Source: Mauremys mutica (taxonomy: Eukaryota; Chordata; Testudines; Geoemydidae). Taken from it: DNA of 64,000 nt. Under the pieces are notes generated by a model that saw only the letters and a list, made by a program, of their open reading frames with translations, had not been told where the DNA came from and did no database searches. Of the stretch, positions 52,901 through 64,000 are shown one piece after another. Numbering within the stretch: position 1 is the first letter of the stretch; each line of letters opens with the position of its first letter. The position numbers and the translations under genes were made by a program. The stretch spans positions 62,001 through 126,000 of the forward strand of contig NW_025422919.1 of the NCBI RefSeq assembly GCF_020497125.1. The letters are read 5' to 3'.

Positions 52901-55900
52901 AATCTAGCAGAGAAAGGTGGGAAAGAACCAGCGGCTGGAACGGTGGCTGGTGGCACTGCAGCCACGCCACCCAGCTGGAACGGGGCCATGCTGCCACCGC
53001 TGCCGCCGCCACCACCACGCAGCACAGAGACTGGGTCAGGCCGGGCTCTGCAGCTGCGCTGCCCCAGAAGCTCGCAGCCCAGATGCCCAGAGCTTTGCGC
53101 CGGCGGCAGAGCGAGTGAGTTGAGGCTGCGGGGAAGCAATTTGATGTAACCTCTCTTCAAGCAGGCCATTTTAACGCTTCACTTTTACATACTATCTTCA
53201 GGGGCTTTATGTAAACTCCCCCTCAGTAATGATTAACCTGGGCAAAGCGTAGGATAGAAAAAGCAGATGTAGATCATGCAAACAGGCTGTTGCCAAGTCT
53301 GTTGGCATCTATAGGAAACCAAGAAAGCCAGGAACTCCAGTGCCGGCGGCGACTCTGATCATTAAAAAAAATCCCATTTTTAGACTCGCTCATGAGATTT
53401 TGGCTACCTAACAACTGGACCTGGAAGAAGCACACCTACTGATTTTTGGATCTGTTTTCTATTCTTAAATGTGGAGCAAATTCATATCCCACCTGTCAAA
53501 AAAACACAGAAAGCGAGATACATATTTTTCTGTGGTGGTTTCTTTTCATAATTTTTAGTGTCTTTTTTCTTCCCTGTGTATTTATTCAAGGCACCCATTT
53601 TTTGTTTGTTTTGGGGAGGATGTTTTCTCCATTCTACTAGACACTGTTATGTTTATTGTCCTGCCACCATCATGAAAACTGTTTCACAAAGCTAGAGGCT
53701 TTATAAAATGTCAAAAACTGCTGGGCTGTCCAGTCCATAAACACCTTTTAGAAAATAACAGATCTTCCAACGAGGTCTAAATAATTATCTTCTCTATTTC
53801 CCCTACTCCTACTGTTCATCTAACAATTATGGCATGTAGCAGGGTGAACCTCTGCTCCTGCCCTGAGGGGTTTGAAAGCAGCCTGGCAGGGCTTGACAGC
53901 AGCTGCTCTCAAGGCTGGGCTGATTGGGGAAGTGGCTGCAGGTGAGGCCACGCCCCAAACTGAGCCACAGCTGGCCCCTATGAAAGGCCAGGGAAGCCAG
54001 AAGCTCAGCCACTCTCTCTCTGCCTTCAGAGAGAGAAGGGCCTGGCTGCGGGGAGCTAGAGACTGGATACCTGAGTGAAGCAGGGCTGGGGAAAGGCTGG
54101 GGAGCTCCAGCCTGGAAAGCCCCAGGCTGCGGCCTAGCATTGGGCCAACAGGTACTGGGGGTTGCAGGGGGCAGCCCAGGGGTAGGCCAAGGCAGCAGGT
54201 CCAGACCCTCCTTGCCTGTGATGAGTAGGCTGATACTGCAGCCTGCCCCAGAGCGTGGGGCTAGACAATGACTGGCAGTAGCCTGATACTGAGGCAAGGT
54301 GGAGACAGAAAGTGGGGGTTCCCCGGGGGGGGGGAACCCAGTGAGAAAGGGGTTACTGCCAGGGGCAGCACCCCATGTAAAAGGGCACCGGGTCCAGGGA
54401 GGGACACGGGGGGCCTGAGGACAGGTGGATCACCGGCCTGCAGAGGGCGCTCCAGCGCTGGAATAGAGCTAATTCCCAGAGTCACCAGCAGGAGGCGCCG
54501 CAGGGGTGAGTCCGACCCGTCTACATGGCACCACAACAAAATTCATGGCATATTTCCCACATCATTTCTCTTTCTTATCCTCTCCTTTGGTCTGTGTCAA
54601 GCTTGCCTGTACTTTTCCTTTTATGGGCAGCTTCAGCTCCATGTTAGACCAAAACTGTGCTAGATAACCAGTAAGGGCCATCAAGTAAACCCTCTTAATC
54701 CTAATTTCCCTTGAGGGGCTTTCCCACCTTGGGGACCTTTTTGGGTAAAAGACAAGCTCTTCTTGCCCTATATTCGTCTGACCTTCTGACAACATGGCAA
54801 CCCTTCAGCATAACTCCTTTCACAAAAGAACAATTTCATATCTAGTGGGGTGATTGTTTTCAATTCCTTAACTGTGTATTCATGCTGGTGATGATCAAAT
54901 GCACAGATAAATGCAGCATGTATGCAGCTGACATTTGCAAAATAATACAATGCGAAACTGTCTTCAATGTTGACATTTTACGACTTTCAAATAAAACCCT
55001 AAACATGCAAGTCAGAATGCATCAATTCTCCGCGTGTATAAATCTGTGTGGTATAAATCTGCTCCTTGAACATCTGTCAGATACTTCTTTGTAGGCCAGC
55101 GGTGGGCTGGCGGCGGGCCGGCAGGCCAGCGGCGCTGCCTTCCTCTGCCCCAACTGTCCTGTGGGTCTTCCCCGAGTGATTTCTTTTAGACCCTTTTGTT
55201 CTCTGTCAACCTTCAGGAACTTTCCACTCCTAACCCCCATTCTCCTTAACATCAACTTGGCCAAACTGCTTCCCTACTTAGCATAAGTACGTTTCCCATT
55301 GTCCTCAGCCTAGTGAGTACCTGCTGTAGCTCCTGTCCATCAGGATGGATACGCATAGAAAGAGGTTTCCTATGATTAGGAAATTTCATGACGACAACTT
55401 CATAATATCAACTAGATCAAGTTATTATATTGAAGGTTTTACTGGATTCATTGATCCTTTTTCAGTCTCGTGCAAAGGCACTCTCTTCCCGACCAGCTCT
55501 ATTCCTGCAGCAGTTGTTTGCTTGAGTATTCAAACCCCAATGAGAAACATGGCCAACATTACATCATGGACCAGCATAGTGAAGTCCATCCAAGTGCTTT
55601 GCTAGGGAACTCAATAGCAAGTTCACAGCAGATATGAACCACCAAGTGGCACATTTGACAAGTAACTCATGTTCTGTGCACAGATACATGTGAAAGGGAA
55701 ATTACTGAACTGGTCTGATGTTTTTCCCCCTTCAAACTAACCTCACTGACAATGTTTCCACATACACATTGTGCCATTAATCTTCATCCTGTAGCTTCAG
55801 CAGAGAACCCTTTTTTCTGTCCCCTAAGGCTTCCAGGCCCCAGCCCTGTAAGGGGGCACAGGTTGCAGAGAAATTCACAGAAACAGGAAATTGAGCTTCC

Positions 55901-58610
55901 TCGATCAGTTCTGAAACACTAAAAACCTGTTTCCTCTTCTACAGAAACAAAACTGGCAGAGCACTCTCTGTGCAGGTTCACTCTGAGCTGCACCTCAGGA
56001 GGAGGAGAAGGCGGCTGCAGGATCCTCACACAAGGAATACATGCTTTAAAATATTCATGAATTAAGCCCAGAACACTCCATTGTACAGACGGAGAAAACA
56101 TGGCACAGAGGTTAAGTGACTTGCCCAAGGTCACCCAGCAATTCAGTGGCAGAGCTGGGAGACCTCAGCTCTTACTTCCTGCCATTTAGCCACAACTACA
56201 GGCTTCTGCCATTAAGCTTTGTGTTTAAGAAAAAAAGTTTTACAGAGCCAACTATTAGAAAGGTTTAAAATAAATCAAATTCAATTACTTTTAAAATTAT
56301 TTTTTTTAATGTAAAGCAATCCCTTGCAGCGTAAAATCCAAAACACTTTCTGACACTTGTGCATGGGAAGGAGAAAGTGAAGCTGGCTAGAGATAAACCT
56401 GGAACTATTCAGGCTGGATGTGTTGTCCCAACTGACTGAAACGTTGCAGATACACAGTGTAGGAGATTGTTAAACTGGAAACCACTTTTAAAACCGACAG
56501 GGTTGTTAACAGGCAAAAATGTAATTAAAAGCTACGGAGACTTTCTTTTTAAATGCTTCTTAGATTTGTGCACTTTCAACACATTTTTTTTCTTCACATT
56601 CAAGTATCTTATTCTGGGAGGCAGGAGCTAAAAACACCCTAGTTTTACTCACATTCAGATATCACAGTGATGGACATCATAGGACATCCAAACCCTGATT
56701 GATTTACTCCTGAGCAGTGTCAATGAAGCCAATAGCTTGACTCACATAACCTACGGAAGGGAATTTTTAAAGGGGCCGAATGTCTTTTCTCAGCATGGAA
56801 TATAGCCAGGACTCAGGGAAAGGACTGTGGAGTCTCCAATGACCAACGATTAGTGATCTGTCCCTAAAACTACGAATCAAACGCTTCCCCCGTAATCAGA
56901 TTCTTCTGTCTTTTTTTTTTTTTTTTTGAGAGAGAGAATGGCAATGTACATCTCCCAGCATCCTCGGGACCATTCCCTGAGCCAGCGGCCCCCAGCCCAC
57001 CTCCCGGGACGGTCCCTTTTATAAACCCGGCCCAGACTGGAAGCTAAAGACAGACACGTTCAAATCACAAACAAGGCACCGATTTTTTTTCCCCGTGTGG
57101 GTGATTAACTTCCCAGGGCAGCAGTGGATTCCCCACCGCTTCGTCTCTTCCGATCCAGACTGGAAGATCCTTTAGTCCTGCACAAGTTAGTGGGGTCAGC
57201 ATAGCGGGACCTGGGTGAAAGTCTTCAACAATTTGCAATGTGACTTGGGGGAGAGCGAGGGGGATACCTTCCAAGTCCTCGTGAGCTTCTAGCAATCCTC
57301 CCTCACCGGATCGACTGATGAACCCAAATCTCGTCACTCTCTCCTGAGGGAGGGGAAGAAAAAAGAAACCTCTGCTGAAATCCTGGGAGCCATGGCTGGA
57401 GTCCACTGAGTGACTGCCCCCTTGAGGGGCCAAACAACCAGGATTTAACAAAGGACGTAACTTCAAATGCACAAATGGAGAAAAAAGGTCGTAGGCTCAA
57501 CATGAGGGACTGCAGGCAGAGCACTCCGGACAAGACCCACTGCTCCGAGAAGGCGTCTAGGTGTTTAGAGGACGCTGTGTGGACAAGGGCCCGGGAAACG
57601 GCCCCATAGCCATAAAGAACCACTACCACATTCTGAACAAGGCCCTCTTCTTCCAGAACCAAAAGCATCTACACAGGGAGCTCATCAGGCTCAGTGACTC
57701 AGGAATAATTCCTTGTGTAGACAAGCCCACGCCTCCTCATCTCAAAGCATCGTACAACCGTTGTATGATTAACCTTCACCATACCCCTCCGAGGGAAATG
57801 AAATCATCAGATGCTTGCCCAAGGAGGAGTAACAGGGAAGGAGAACCCAGGAGTCCTGGCTCCCAGCCCCCCCTGCTCTAACCCACCAGCCCCCACTCCC
57901 GTCCCAGAGCCGGGGAGAGAACCCAGGAGTCCTGGCTCCCAGCCCCCCCTGCTCTAACCACCAGCCCCCACTCCCCTCCCAGAGCCAGGGAGAGAACCCA
58001 GGCGTCCTTATTCCAAGCTCCCCCTCACTCAGGCTTTCGCCTGTATCCCAGCAAGCTCAGGTTACTAGCATCACAGAAGACGAGTGATGTGTGTGGATGG
58101 GGTCGAGTTAACATAGGGTGACCAGACGTCCCGATAAAATCAGGACTGTCCCAATATTGAGGCGTTTGTCCCGCATCCCGACGCAATTTGTCCCGATATT
58201 TTGCAGCACTCTGCTTTTTTATTTTTATTTTTTTCTTTGCTCTGCCGGCAGCACTCCGGTGGTTTTTTTTTCGCTCTGCCCCCTTCTCCCCCCTATGTGT
58301 CCCGATATTTTCTTCCGCTCCTCTGTCACCCTAAGTTAACAGGAGCAATCGATCGACCTAATACGAGTTAACCACACCGTGAAGATGAAGCCTATCTGAT
58401 CCCAGATCCAAAGAGCAAGCAAGCGTTACCCCCACCCCAACACCCGCGGGGGCCCACAGGGAAACCCGCAAAGATGCTGGGTGGATGCTGACTGGTCTGA
58501 CCTCAGCAGCCCGGCGGCGTTCATACCTGAATGCTGATCCGCTCGGCTTCCTTCGCCATCCTCACAGCAGCGTCCAGTTTCTGGCGGTAATCTCTGCTCC
58601 TGAGCGTCTT
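49915..58610 (-). CDS. ZCWPW1: ZCWPW1 histone-methylation reader, last five exons (partial)
   Basis: ZCWPW1 reads H3K4me3 (zf-CW) and H3K36me3 (PWWP), including marks placed by PRDM9, and promotes meiotic double-strand-break repair. Minus-strand exons: 58610-58527, 57343-57307, 51979-51915, 51234-51195, 50225-49915. All are GT-AG and phase-consistent, giving 178 C-terminal residues. Recognised from SRDYRQKLDAAVRMAKEAER...ISIQERVTRFGF, which matches human QKLGVALMMAQEAEQISIQE followed by RVNLFGF, and from GLKKKFTIPGS (human GPKKKFKAP). The acidic, serine-rich tail (SSSSDEIFEEFQEVGELEKA...SSEECSLVLFEE) resembles the human end. The zf-CW and PWWP exons must lie right of 58610, but none was found up to 64000, so they are probably outside the window. 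Its presence fits a lineage with PRDM9. Confidence 0.85.
50440..50640 (-). mobile_element. CR1 LINE 3'-end fragment
   Basis: Contains GGTCAGACCAATGGTCCATC, TAGCCCAGTATCCTGTCTTC and GTGATCCATCCCCTGTTGTCC, sauropsid CR1 3'-UTR text in antisense orientation. It lies in the ZCWPW1 intron after exon 51234-51195. Confidence 0.7.
50795..51000 (+). mobile_element. MIR-like SINE 3'-tail fragment
   Basis: Contains GACTGTAATCCCTTTGGGGC and AGGGACCGTCTTTTTGTTCT, the common CORE-SINE tail of sauropsids. Family assignment is from memory. Confidence 0.5.
51345..51455 (+). mobile_element. CR1 LINE extreme 3' end
   Basis: GGGGTCAGACTAGATGAGCA followed by TAATGGTCCCTTCTGGCATG and ATAATCTATGA, the usual CR1 3' terminus in sense orientation. 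Confidence 0.7.
51525..51595 (-). mobile_element. MIR fragment
   Basis: Diverged match to the MIR core in antisense orientation: AAGTGACTTATGCAAAGTCA, CAGAGCGAGTGAACCGAACC and TGGGTTTCAC. Confidence 0.55.
52280..52350 (+). mobile_element. MIR fragment
   Basis: CCTTAGGCAAATCACATAAA, TCTCTCTGTGCCTTGGTTTC and CCCATTGAAAAATAGGAGTG match the MIR core in sense orientation. Confidence 0.65.
52400..53820. other. ZCWPW1 intronic DNA, nothing recognised
   Basis: Within the large intron between exons 57343-57307 and 51979-51915. A CpG-containing stretch (52860-53130) has open frames without similarity I recognise. No splice-supported exon. Confidence 0.5.
53829..54540. mobile_element. Putative dispersed repeat (about 0.7 kb, possibly LTR-like)
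   Basis: GC-richer island in AT-rich intron with text I associate with turtle dispersed repeats (GGGGGCAGCCCAGGGGTAGG, CCTTGCCTGTGATGAGTAGG, GATACTGCAGCCTGCCCC). Ends are not defined; no paired copy is seen in the window. Class unresolved. Confidence 0.35.
54550..56075. other. ZCWPW1 intronic DNA, nothing recognised
   Basis: AT-rich, with short open frames that match nothing I recognise and no splice-supported exon. Confidence 0.5.
56080..56175 (-). mobile_element. MIR core, well preserved
   Basis: GGCACAGAGGTTAAGTGACT, TGCCCAAGGTCACCCAGCAA and TTCAGTGGCAGAGCTGGGAG closely match the antisense MIR core. Poly-T at 56912-56928 is the only other simple feature up to 57060. Confidence 0.85.
57838..58010 (-). 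repeat. Unit A array in a ZCWPW1 intron
   Basis: Two and a half unit A copies in minus orientation (sense for ZCWPW1). It is the only unit A array in the AT-richer right part of the window. Confidence 0.92.
58106..58341. mobile_element. 220-bp hAT-like MITE with 8-bp target-site duplication
   Basis: Element 58114-58333 is flanked by perfect 8-bp direct repeats AGTTAACA (58106-58113 and 58334-58341). Its ends are near-inverted: TAGGGTGACCAGA at the left, and TAGGGTGACAGAG when the right end is read inward. Inside are several TGTCCCGATATTTT-like segments. The 8-bp duplication and short inverted ends fit a non-autonomous hAT element. It lies in a ZCWPW1 intron. Confidence 0.8.
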
Positions 58611-59034
58611 CTGAAAGAGCGAGAGACAGTTGGGTCTTCCTGTGGCGCCTAAAATGTGTCAAAACTTTCTCTCCGTCACTCCCCCACCAGGGCCAGTGAC
58701 AATAAGAAAGACACAGCCCACTCCTCTGTGAAGGGGCAGGGCGTAAATCTTTCTGATACCACCAGCTCCTTGCCAGGGGAAAAATTCACCCCGGGGAGAG
58801 GAACAGCACCAGCTGTTTGTTCAGCTGACTAGCACAATGGGGTCCTGGTCTGTCCCCCGTGTGGGGAAATCGGGGGACACTAGGTGAGGGGGGAAGAGGA
58901 ATGAAGGGCACACAGATTCCCCTGGTATGAGGCCGAAAGCCCCTGAAACAGAGAGAGACGGCAGGGTGGCAGACAGAGAACCCCTGAGGGGGAACAGAGG
59001 GATCCGGGCCACGACGTGTGGGACCCTTTCGCTG

Positions 59035-59150
59035 CATTAACTTAGCACCCAGAAGGCCCACTCAGGGATTGAGGCCCCAGTGTGCTGGGCACGGCTCAGA
59101 GAGCGAGAAACAGCCCCTACGCCAAAGAGGTACCATCTAGACAAAGAAAG
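59035..59150 (-). mobile_element. MIR-like SINE fragment
   Basis: GAGGCCCCAGTGTGCTGGGC, CGAGAAACAGCCCCTACGCC and AAAGAGGTACCATCTAGACA match the antisense of the sauropsid SINE tail. A related tail piece (CTAGCACAATGGGGTCCTGG) is at 58828. Confidence 0.5.
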
Positions 59151-59379
59151 AAATTGAAGCCAGAGCACCAGCAAGTCCTGCTGACCCAAAGGCCATGGGC
59201 ACGATGAATCACAGGACCGCAAACTGACACCCTTGCCTTATCTAGAAATCAAGAGGAAGCACATTTCCTAAACGGCTAAGCGCCAGCTGGTTTTTAAAAG
59301 GACTGAAAAAATAGACCAAAGCCGTAAAAAATGGAGGGGGGGAAAAGGGGCAGAATAGAGTCTCCCTGTTCCTGACGCG

Positions 59380-60970
59380 ACCTCCATGGCTGCGGGTGGG
59401 CGTGCGCCTCGTGCATCAGTGCCGCAGAGTTTTCCCCAGCGGTGCCGGTAGGGGCATCCCCGGCCAATGCCAACTACTTAAGCCGTGAGTGGGGGTATAA
59501 ACCGCAGAGACGCCCCATCCCTCCTCCAGTTCCTTCACACCAAAACTCAGTAGCAGATGCCGACGCATTGGCTAAGGAAGGTGAGTCATGCAATGGACGT
59601 GTGCAACCCAGCCCAAAGAACCGACGGTCATCAGAAGGTAGGAGGTAGCTGTTTTTATTTCTTTGAGTCTCTGATCGGATACGCCAGGAGGAGGGACTTG
59701 GAGTCTCCTCGGAAGAGGGACAGCAGGACTGCCTTGTCCACATTTGCCTCGACGCGGCCGACAGCGAGTGATGTCTGGTGAGAGTGTGGATTGACAAACG
59801 TCCGCAATTGAGAGGTGTGCCAGAAAGGCTGCCGAGGCTGAGGTTGCTCTGTCGGAGGGCGCCGTGAGTCTATCAGGAGGCGTTACTCCCACGGTGATGC
59901 AGCTGGGGATCCACATGGAGAATCCCCGAGTTATCAGACGACGTGCCTCATGCGTTCCACGTGTGACACGAAGAGATGGGAAGATGCCAGGAAGGCTTTG
60001 TCCTGTCCAGGTAGAAAGCCAACGTGCGAGAAACACTGAGTCTGAGAGGGTCTTCTCTTATCCCTGGTGGTATGCGGCTTTGGAAAGACTTGGAAGGTGG
60101 ACAGACTGGCTCATGTGCAAGTCAGAGGCCACCTTGGAGAGGAATTTGGGGTGCAGCCTAAGCTGGACTTTGTCCTTGTAGAAAACTGTGTACGGTGGAT
60201 CCGTGACCAACACATCTAGTCTATTGGCCACTAAAAATGTGACCATTGCTGATAGGTGCAGAAAAGAGCATGGTGCGTAGGAGGGTCCGTAAGAGCAGAC
60301 AAGATCAAAGTCAAGTTCCAAGATGGTGTTGGTTCTCTGACCACCGGGAATAATCTATCGAGACCTTTCAAGGATCTGATTGCGATCAGGTGAGGAAAAA
60401 ACAGCCTTGGCATCTATTTGAGGATGAAAAGCCAAAATGGTCACCAGACACACGTTAACAGAGTTGAGTGTTAAACCTGACTACTTAATTTGCAAAAGAT
60501 GGTCCAGGGTTGTGTGAACGTTAGCCTGAGTTGGAGACACATGATGGAGAGCCATCCAAATGGAGAAACACTTTGTAAGTAGTTCCTGTGGAAGGTTTCC
60601 TACTGTTAAGAGGATTGTTCTGGCTGTTGAGAAATGGGTTTCCCCTACACACAACCACTGATGAACCATGCTGTGAGGTGCAACAGCTGAAGTTTTGGGT
60701 GCAACACTCATCCACGGTTCTGCGTCAGGAGGTCTTTGGCCGCTGGTGACAGTAAGGACAGATTGCGGAGGTCTGAACAGCACGTCTGTCTCCACCAAGC
60801 AGGAGCTATACGGATTATTCGGCTGTGCTCTTGCTTGAGTTTGATAATGACCATCAGGAGCACTGGTGAGAAAAAATACAGGCGGTCCTTGTCCCACGGA
60901 AATAGGAAAGTGTCCAGTATCGATCCAGGGCTGTGAGATATTCTGGAGCAGGAATGGGGACGATGCTAAC
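59380..60970 (-). mobile_element. Degenerate DIRS-type retrotransposon (tyrosine recombinase end)
   Basis: Minus-strand frames contain TDPPYTVFYKDKVQLRLHPK, VASDLHMSQSVHLPS and SASAAFLAHLSIADVCQST, which I recognise as the tetrapod DIRS1 tyrosine-recombinase domain, preceded by an RNase H-region remnant (60500-60960). Frames shift several times, and the C-terminal TRHY motif reads TRHH, so the recombinase is dead. The 59400-59640 end has a GTATAAA box and may be the terminal repeat. The 5' part is missing. Confidence 0.7.
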
Positions 60971-60989
60971 TGGCAAGGAGGTGACAAGA

Positions 60990-61700
60990 ATATCCTGATG
61001 CTAGCCTGTACATTCTGAGCCACCAAAGAATATTATGTAAGGTCTTAAAGGCAAGCCAAGGTCATGCAAGGTCTTAAATGAAAGGCAGGGTCATTTGCAT
61101 CATTGTGAAATGCACATACAAATATTATGTAAGGAGTTATGTATGCGAAAAATGAGTTCCCAAAGTCCGTGTTAAGGCAGGTTTCTCCAGACAAAGGATG
61201 TTTATTCTACCTGTCTCTGTCAATCCCCACGTAAAATAAGCATTATAAGTTAACATGATGAGGAGCCATTTACACATGAAGTCAGCAGGGGCATGTGAAC
61301 GCGGCCGGTAGGCAGCACACTCGAGATCATCCCGACTCTGAGGTACTAACAACGCACTTTGGAGAATATAAGGAGAAGCCAAGGGAGACACCACTTTATC
61401 CTACACCTAGGATGTGATCAGGCAGTGTGATTACATTCATGAAAATGGGATCTTGGCCAGGCTTGGTTGCAATGCTGCAAAGGATATTTGGGTAAGATAA
61501 ACTGATTTAGCCTGTTTCGTCTCAAGAACCATGTTACAGTTTTATTTTAGATGTAACCCTTCTGTTTCCATTAGCCTCGCTCGCTATCTCTTAAATCTTG
61601 ATCTTTGTTAATACACTTACAACTGGTTTCACTATAAATATATCTCCGTGCTGCGGTATTTTACAAGGCCAGCCTGAGTTGAATCAAACAAGCTGGTGTT
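60990..61700 (+). mobile_element. Possible LTR fragment
   Basis: Contains a TATAAGG-like box near 61370, TTACAGTTTTATTTTAGATG and GTTAATACACTTACAACTGG followed by TTTCACTATAAATATATCTC, an arrangement I associate with solo LTRs of turtle endogenous retroelements. No coding region or target duplication was identified. Confidence 0.3.
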
Positions 61701-62239
61701 TTGGGGAGTATGAGGGCTGGACGCTACAGGGGAATGCTCTGAAGGGCATGGGGACGGGAGTGCACCTGTTGTTAACCTGCAAGGCAAAGGAAAAGGAAGA
61801 GGAGACTGCTGGGCAGCTAACAGACCGGATGTGTCAGGGAAAGGACACCCAGTTTCCCTCTTGCTGGAGCTGGGGCGGGCGGGGAAACAGTGACTCCCAG
61901 TCCTGGGTAGCCTAGAACCATCACAGGGACCATCACCTGTTCTGTCAGGTTGCAAATAGGTCCACGGACAGAAAACCTCCTACGTGAAACACTCAGGCCA
62001 GAATGTTTGTGTTGAGAGACCAAGCGTGGTCTAAACTGAAGGATCTGGTCAGACGATCCGTTAATCCATTTGGATACACCAGTTCCATAATCGACTGCCT
62101 CCTGGACCTGGCATCACCTTAAAACATTGCTGTGGTGTGGTGAGAACCTTGGATACGGGACTGGAATTTCAAGTGATCCACCCCCTGTCATCCAGCCCCA
62201 GCTTCTGGAGGAGGTTTACAGACGCCCAGAGCATGGGGT

Positions 62240-63180
62240 TGTGGCCCTGACCATCTTCGCTAATAGCCATTGATGGATCTATCCTCCAGGGACTTATCTG
62301 TTGCTTTTTGGAAGCCAGTTATACTTTTGGCCTTCACAACATCCCCTGGCAAGGAGTTCCACAGGTTGTCTGTGTATTGTGTGAAGAAATACTTCCCTTT
62401 GGTTGCTTTAAACCTGCTACCTATTAATTTCATTGGGTCACTTCTAGTTCTTGTGTTATGCAAAGGGGAAAATAACACTTCCCTATTCATTTTCTCCACA
62501 CCATTCATGGTTTTATAGACCTCTAGAAAAGAGACGACCAAGAATAGATGTGATAGAGTCCCAGGGTTTTTAATCTCTCCTCATTCAGAAGCTGTTCCAT
62601 ACCCCTAATCACTTCTGTTGCCCTTCTCTGCCTCTTTTCCAATTCTAAGATATCTTTTTTGAGCTGGGGTGACCAGATCTGCACGCAGTATTCAAGATAT
62701 GGGTGTACCATGGATTCATTACAAAATCTTCTGTCTTGTTATCTCTCCCTTTCCTAATGGTTCCTAACATTGTTCGCTTTTTCGACTGCTGCTGCCCATC
62801 GAGCAGATGTTTTCAGAGAACTATCCACGATGACTACCAGATCCCTTTCTTGAGTGTGAACAAACTGATTTACGCCCCATCGTTTTGGTACATGTAGTTG
62901 GGATTATTTTTTCCAATGTGCATTAATTTGTACTTATCAACACTGAATTTTGTCTGCCATAGTTTAATGAGATCCCTTTGTAACTCTTCGCAGTCTGCTT
63001 TGGACTTAACTATTTTCAGTAATTTTGCATCATCTGCAAATTTTGCCACCTCACTGTTCACCCCCCTTTTTCCAGATAATTTACAAATGTGTTGAACAGC
63101 ACCGGTCCCAGTGCAGATCCTTGGGGGAACCCACTATTTACCAAACCCAGGCTCTCTGTGGAAAACTCATGGAAGTTCCT
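62240..63180 (-). mobile_element. CR1 LINE, 5'-truncated reverse transcriptase
   Basis: Minus-strand frames carry GSPQGSALGPVLFN and VAKFADDAKLLKIVKSKADC (reverse-transcriptase boxes), HPYLEYCVQIWSPQLKKDIL, and TDNLWNSLPGDVVKAKSITG (RT C-terminus). The coding sequence is broken by frameshifts, so the copy is dead. Its 3' UTR runs left to about 62140. Confidence 0.92.
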
Positions 63181-63339
63181 CAGCATGGTCGCAGAGATCC
63201 AGGCGCGGCTGACAGATTGGCCGAAAAACGTCACATGGTACTTGGACTGAAAAGAGAAATGGACAGGACTGAATTAACTTTGGGTCAGATTGTTACATTA
63301 ATTCCTAGAGACAGACACGGTGGGGTGAGGTGTCCCTGC

Positions 63340-63700
63340 TAAATCCACAGAGAATGCCCGACCCTGTCTCCTGGCAACTGATGGCCTGGGACCCTCCACT
63401 GCAAAGGTGCCAGCTGAAGGGGTTGGAGAACAAAGAGATCAGGAGGCCTCCTGGCCCAGGACAGAGACAAAGGCCAGAGGAGGGGCTGGAGAGTTTCGGT
63501 TTGGAGCTGGCTGGGGAAATGGAGGGGGGCCAGACGGGGCTCTGGCCTCCCTGGCCCCAAGACAGACCTGACCGAGGGGTCCTGTTTTCTGTACCTACAA
63601 ACTCTGTGTTCCTGTCGTCTAATAAACCTTCTGTTTTACTGGCTGGCTGAGAGTCACGTCTGACTGTGGAGTTGGGGAGCAGGACCCTCTGGGTTCCCCA
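63340..63700 (+). mobile_element. Retroelement 3'-tail copy (pairs with 12880-13165)
   Basis: Shares AATAAACCTTCTGTTTTACT and GGCTGGCTGAGAGTCAC with the copy near 13077. Flanks upstream differ, so only the tail is common or the copies are diverged. Nothing else is recognised from 63700 to 64000. Confidence 0.45.
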
Positions 63701-64000
63701 GAACCCCGCCTGGGCGGACTTGCTGGGGGAAGCTGAATGCTCCGAGATCAGACCCAGGAAGGCCGAAGCTGCGTAAGCTTCTTGCCCTGGAGACAGTCTG
63801 CGCCGAGAGAGGAGGCTCCCCCAGAGTCCTGCCTGGCTTCACATGAGGTAGTTCCAGAGCATCGCCCGGTGACTCCGTACACACAGAGCCCTGCCATTGG
63901 GAGGGGAGGTGGGGACAGGGGTAAGGAGAATGGGGGGCACACCCAGCTCCTGGCATGGGGATGGGGAGGTGTAGGGAGTCCCCAACACAGAAGGGGATGG

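Noticed and set aside
55345..55605. 86-codon open frame as an envelope-like or unknown gene
   Set aside because: No splice sites, signal peptide or recognisable motif; length is unremarkable for AT-rich intron.
59035..64000. zf-CW and PWWP exons of ZCWPW1
   Set aside because: Searched minus-strand frames for tryptophan-rich PWWP-like text and found none; this stretch is transposon-derived, so the exons are probably outside the window.

Overview
The window is nuclear DNA of a vertebrate, most likely a turtle or a close sauropsid. Genes have short exons with GT-AG introns and AATAAA signals, and the proteins (erythropoietin, transferrin receptor 2, POP7, ZCWPW1) are vertebrate. Interspersed elements are CR1 LINEs, MIR-like SINEs and a DIRS-type element, a mix typical of turtles. 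Roughly the first 48 kb is extremely GC-rich and packed with minisatellites, as on sauropsid microchromosomes; the last 15 kb is AT-richer. The species is inferred, not proven.

Layout, left to right. (1) 290-8453, minus: N-terminal half of a CLC chloride channel with CLC-K features; its 3' end lies left of the window. (2) 10.1-12.4 kb, plus: POP7 (RNase P/MRP subunit p20) with a tandem-repeat promoter. (3) 17823-23493, plus: EPO, five coding exons, including a 13-nt first coding exon. (4) 23.5-31.5 kb: intergenic, with a cluster of palindromes just 3' of EPO, a tandem array of CTCF-like motifs, 60-bp repeat arrays and a large inverted minisatellite pair. (5) 31600-44304, plus: complete TFR2 in 18 coding exons. 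(6) 46244-48449, minus: internally deleted PIK3CA-like pseudogene. (7) 49915-58610, minus: last five exons of ZCWPW1, whose 5' part lies to the right. (8) 58.7-64 kb: DIRS, CR1 and LTR-like remnants.

POP7, EPO, TFR2 and ZCWPW1 belong to the block found on human 7q22.1, but here EPO and TFR2 are direct neighbours on the same strand, which puts the erythropoiesis hormone next to an erythroid/hepatic iron sensor.

Most long open reading frames in the first 48 kb are artefacts of GC-rich tandem repeats with periods divisible by three or no stops. The same few repeat units (called here A, about 76 bp; B, about 47 bp; C, 60 bp; N, about 86 bp) recur in many introns and intergenic gaps in both orientations, and several arrays copy splice-junction or regulatory motifs. 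Exon boundaries were set by reading-frame phase, splice dinucleotides and recalled homology to human proteins; no alignment search was run.
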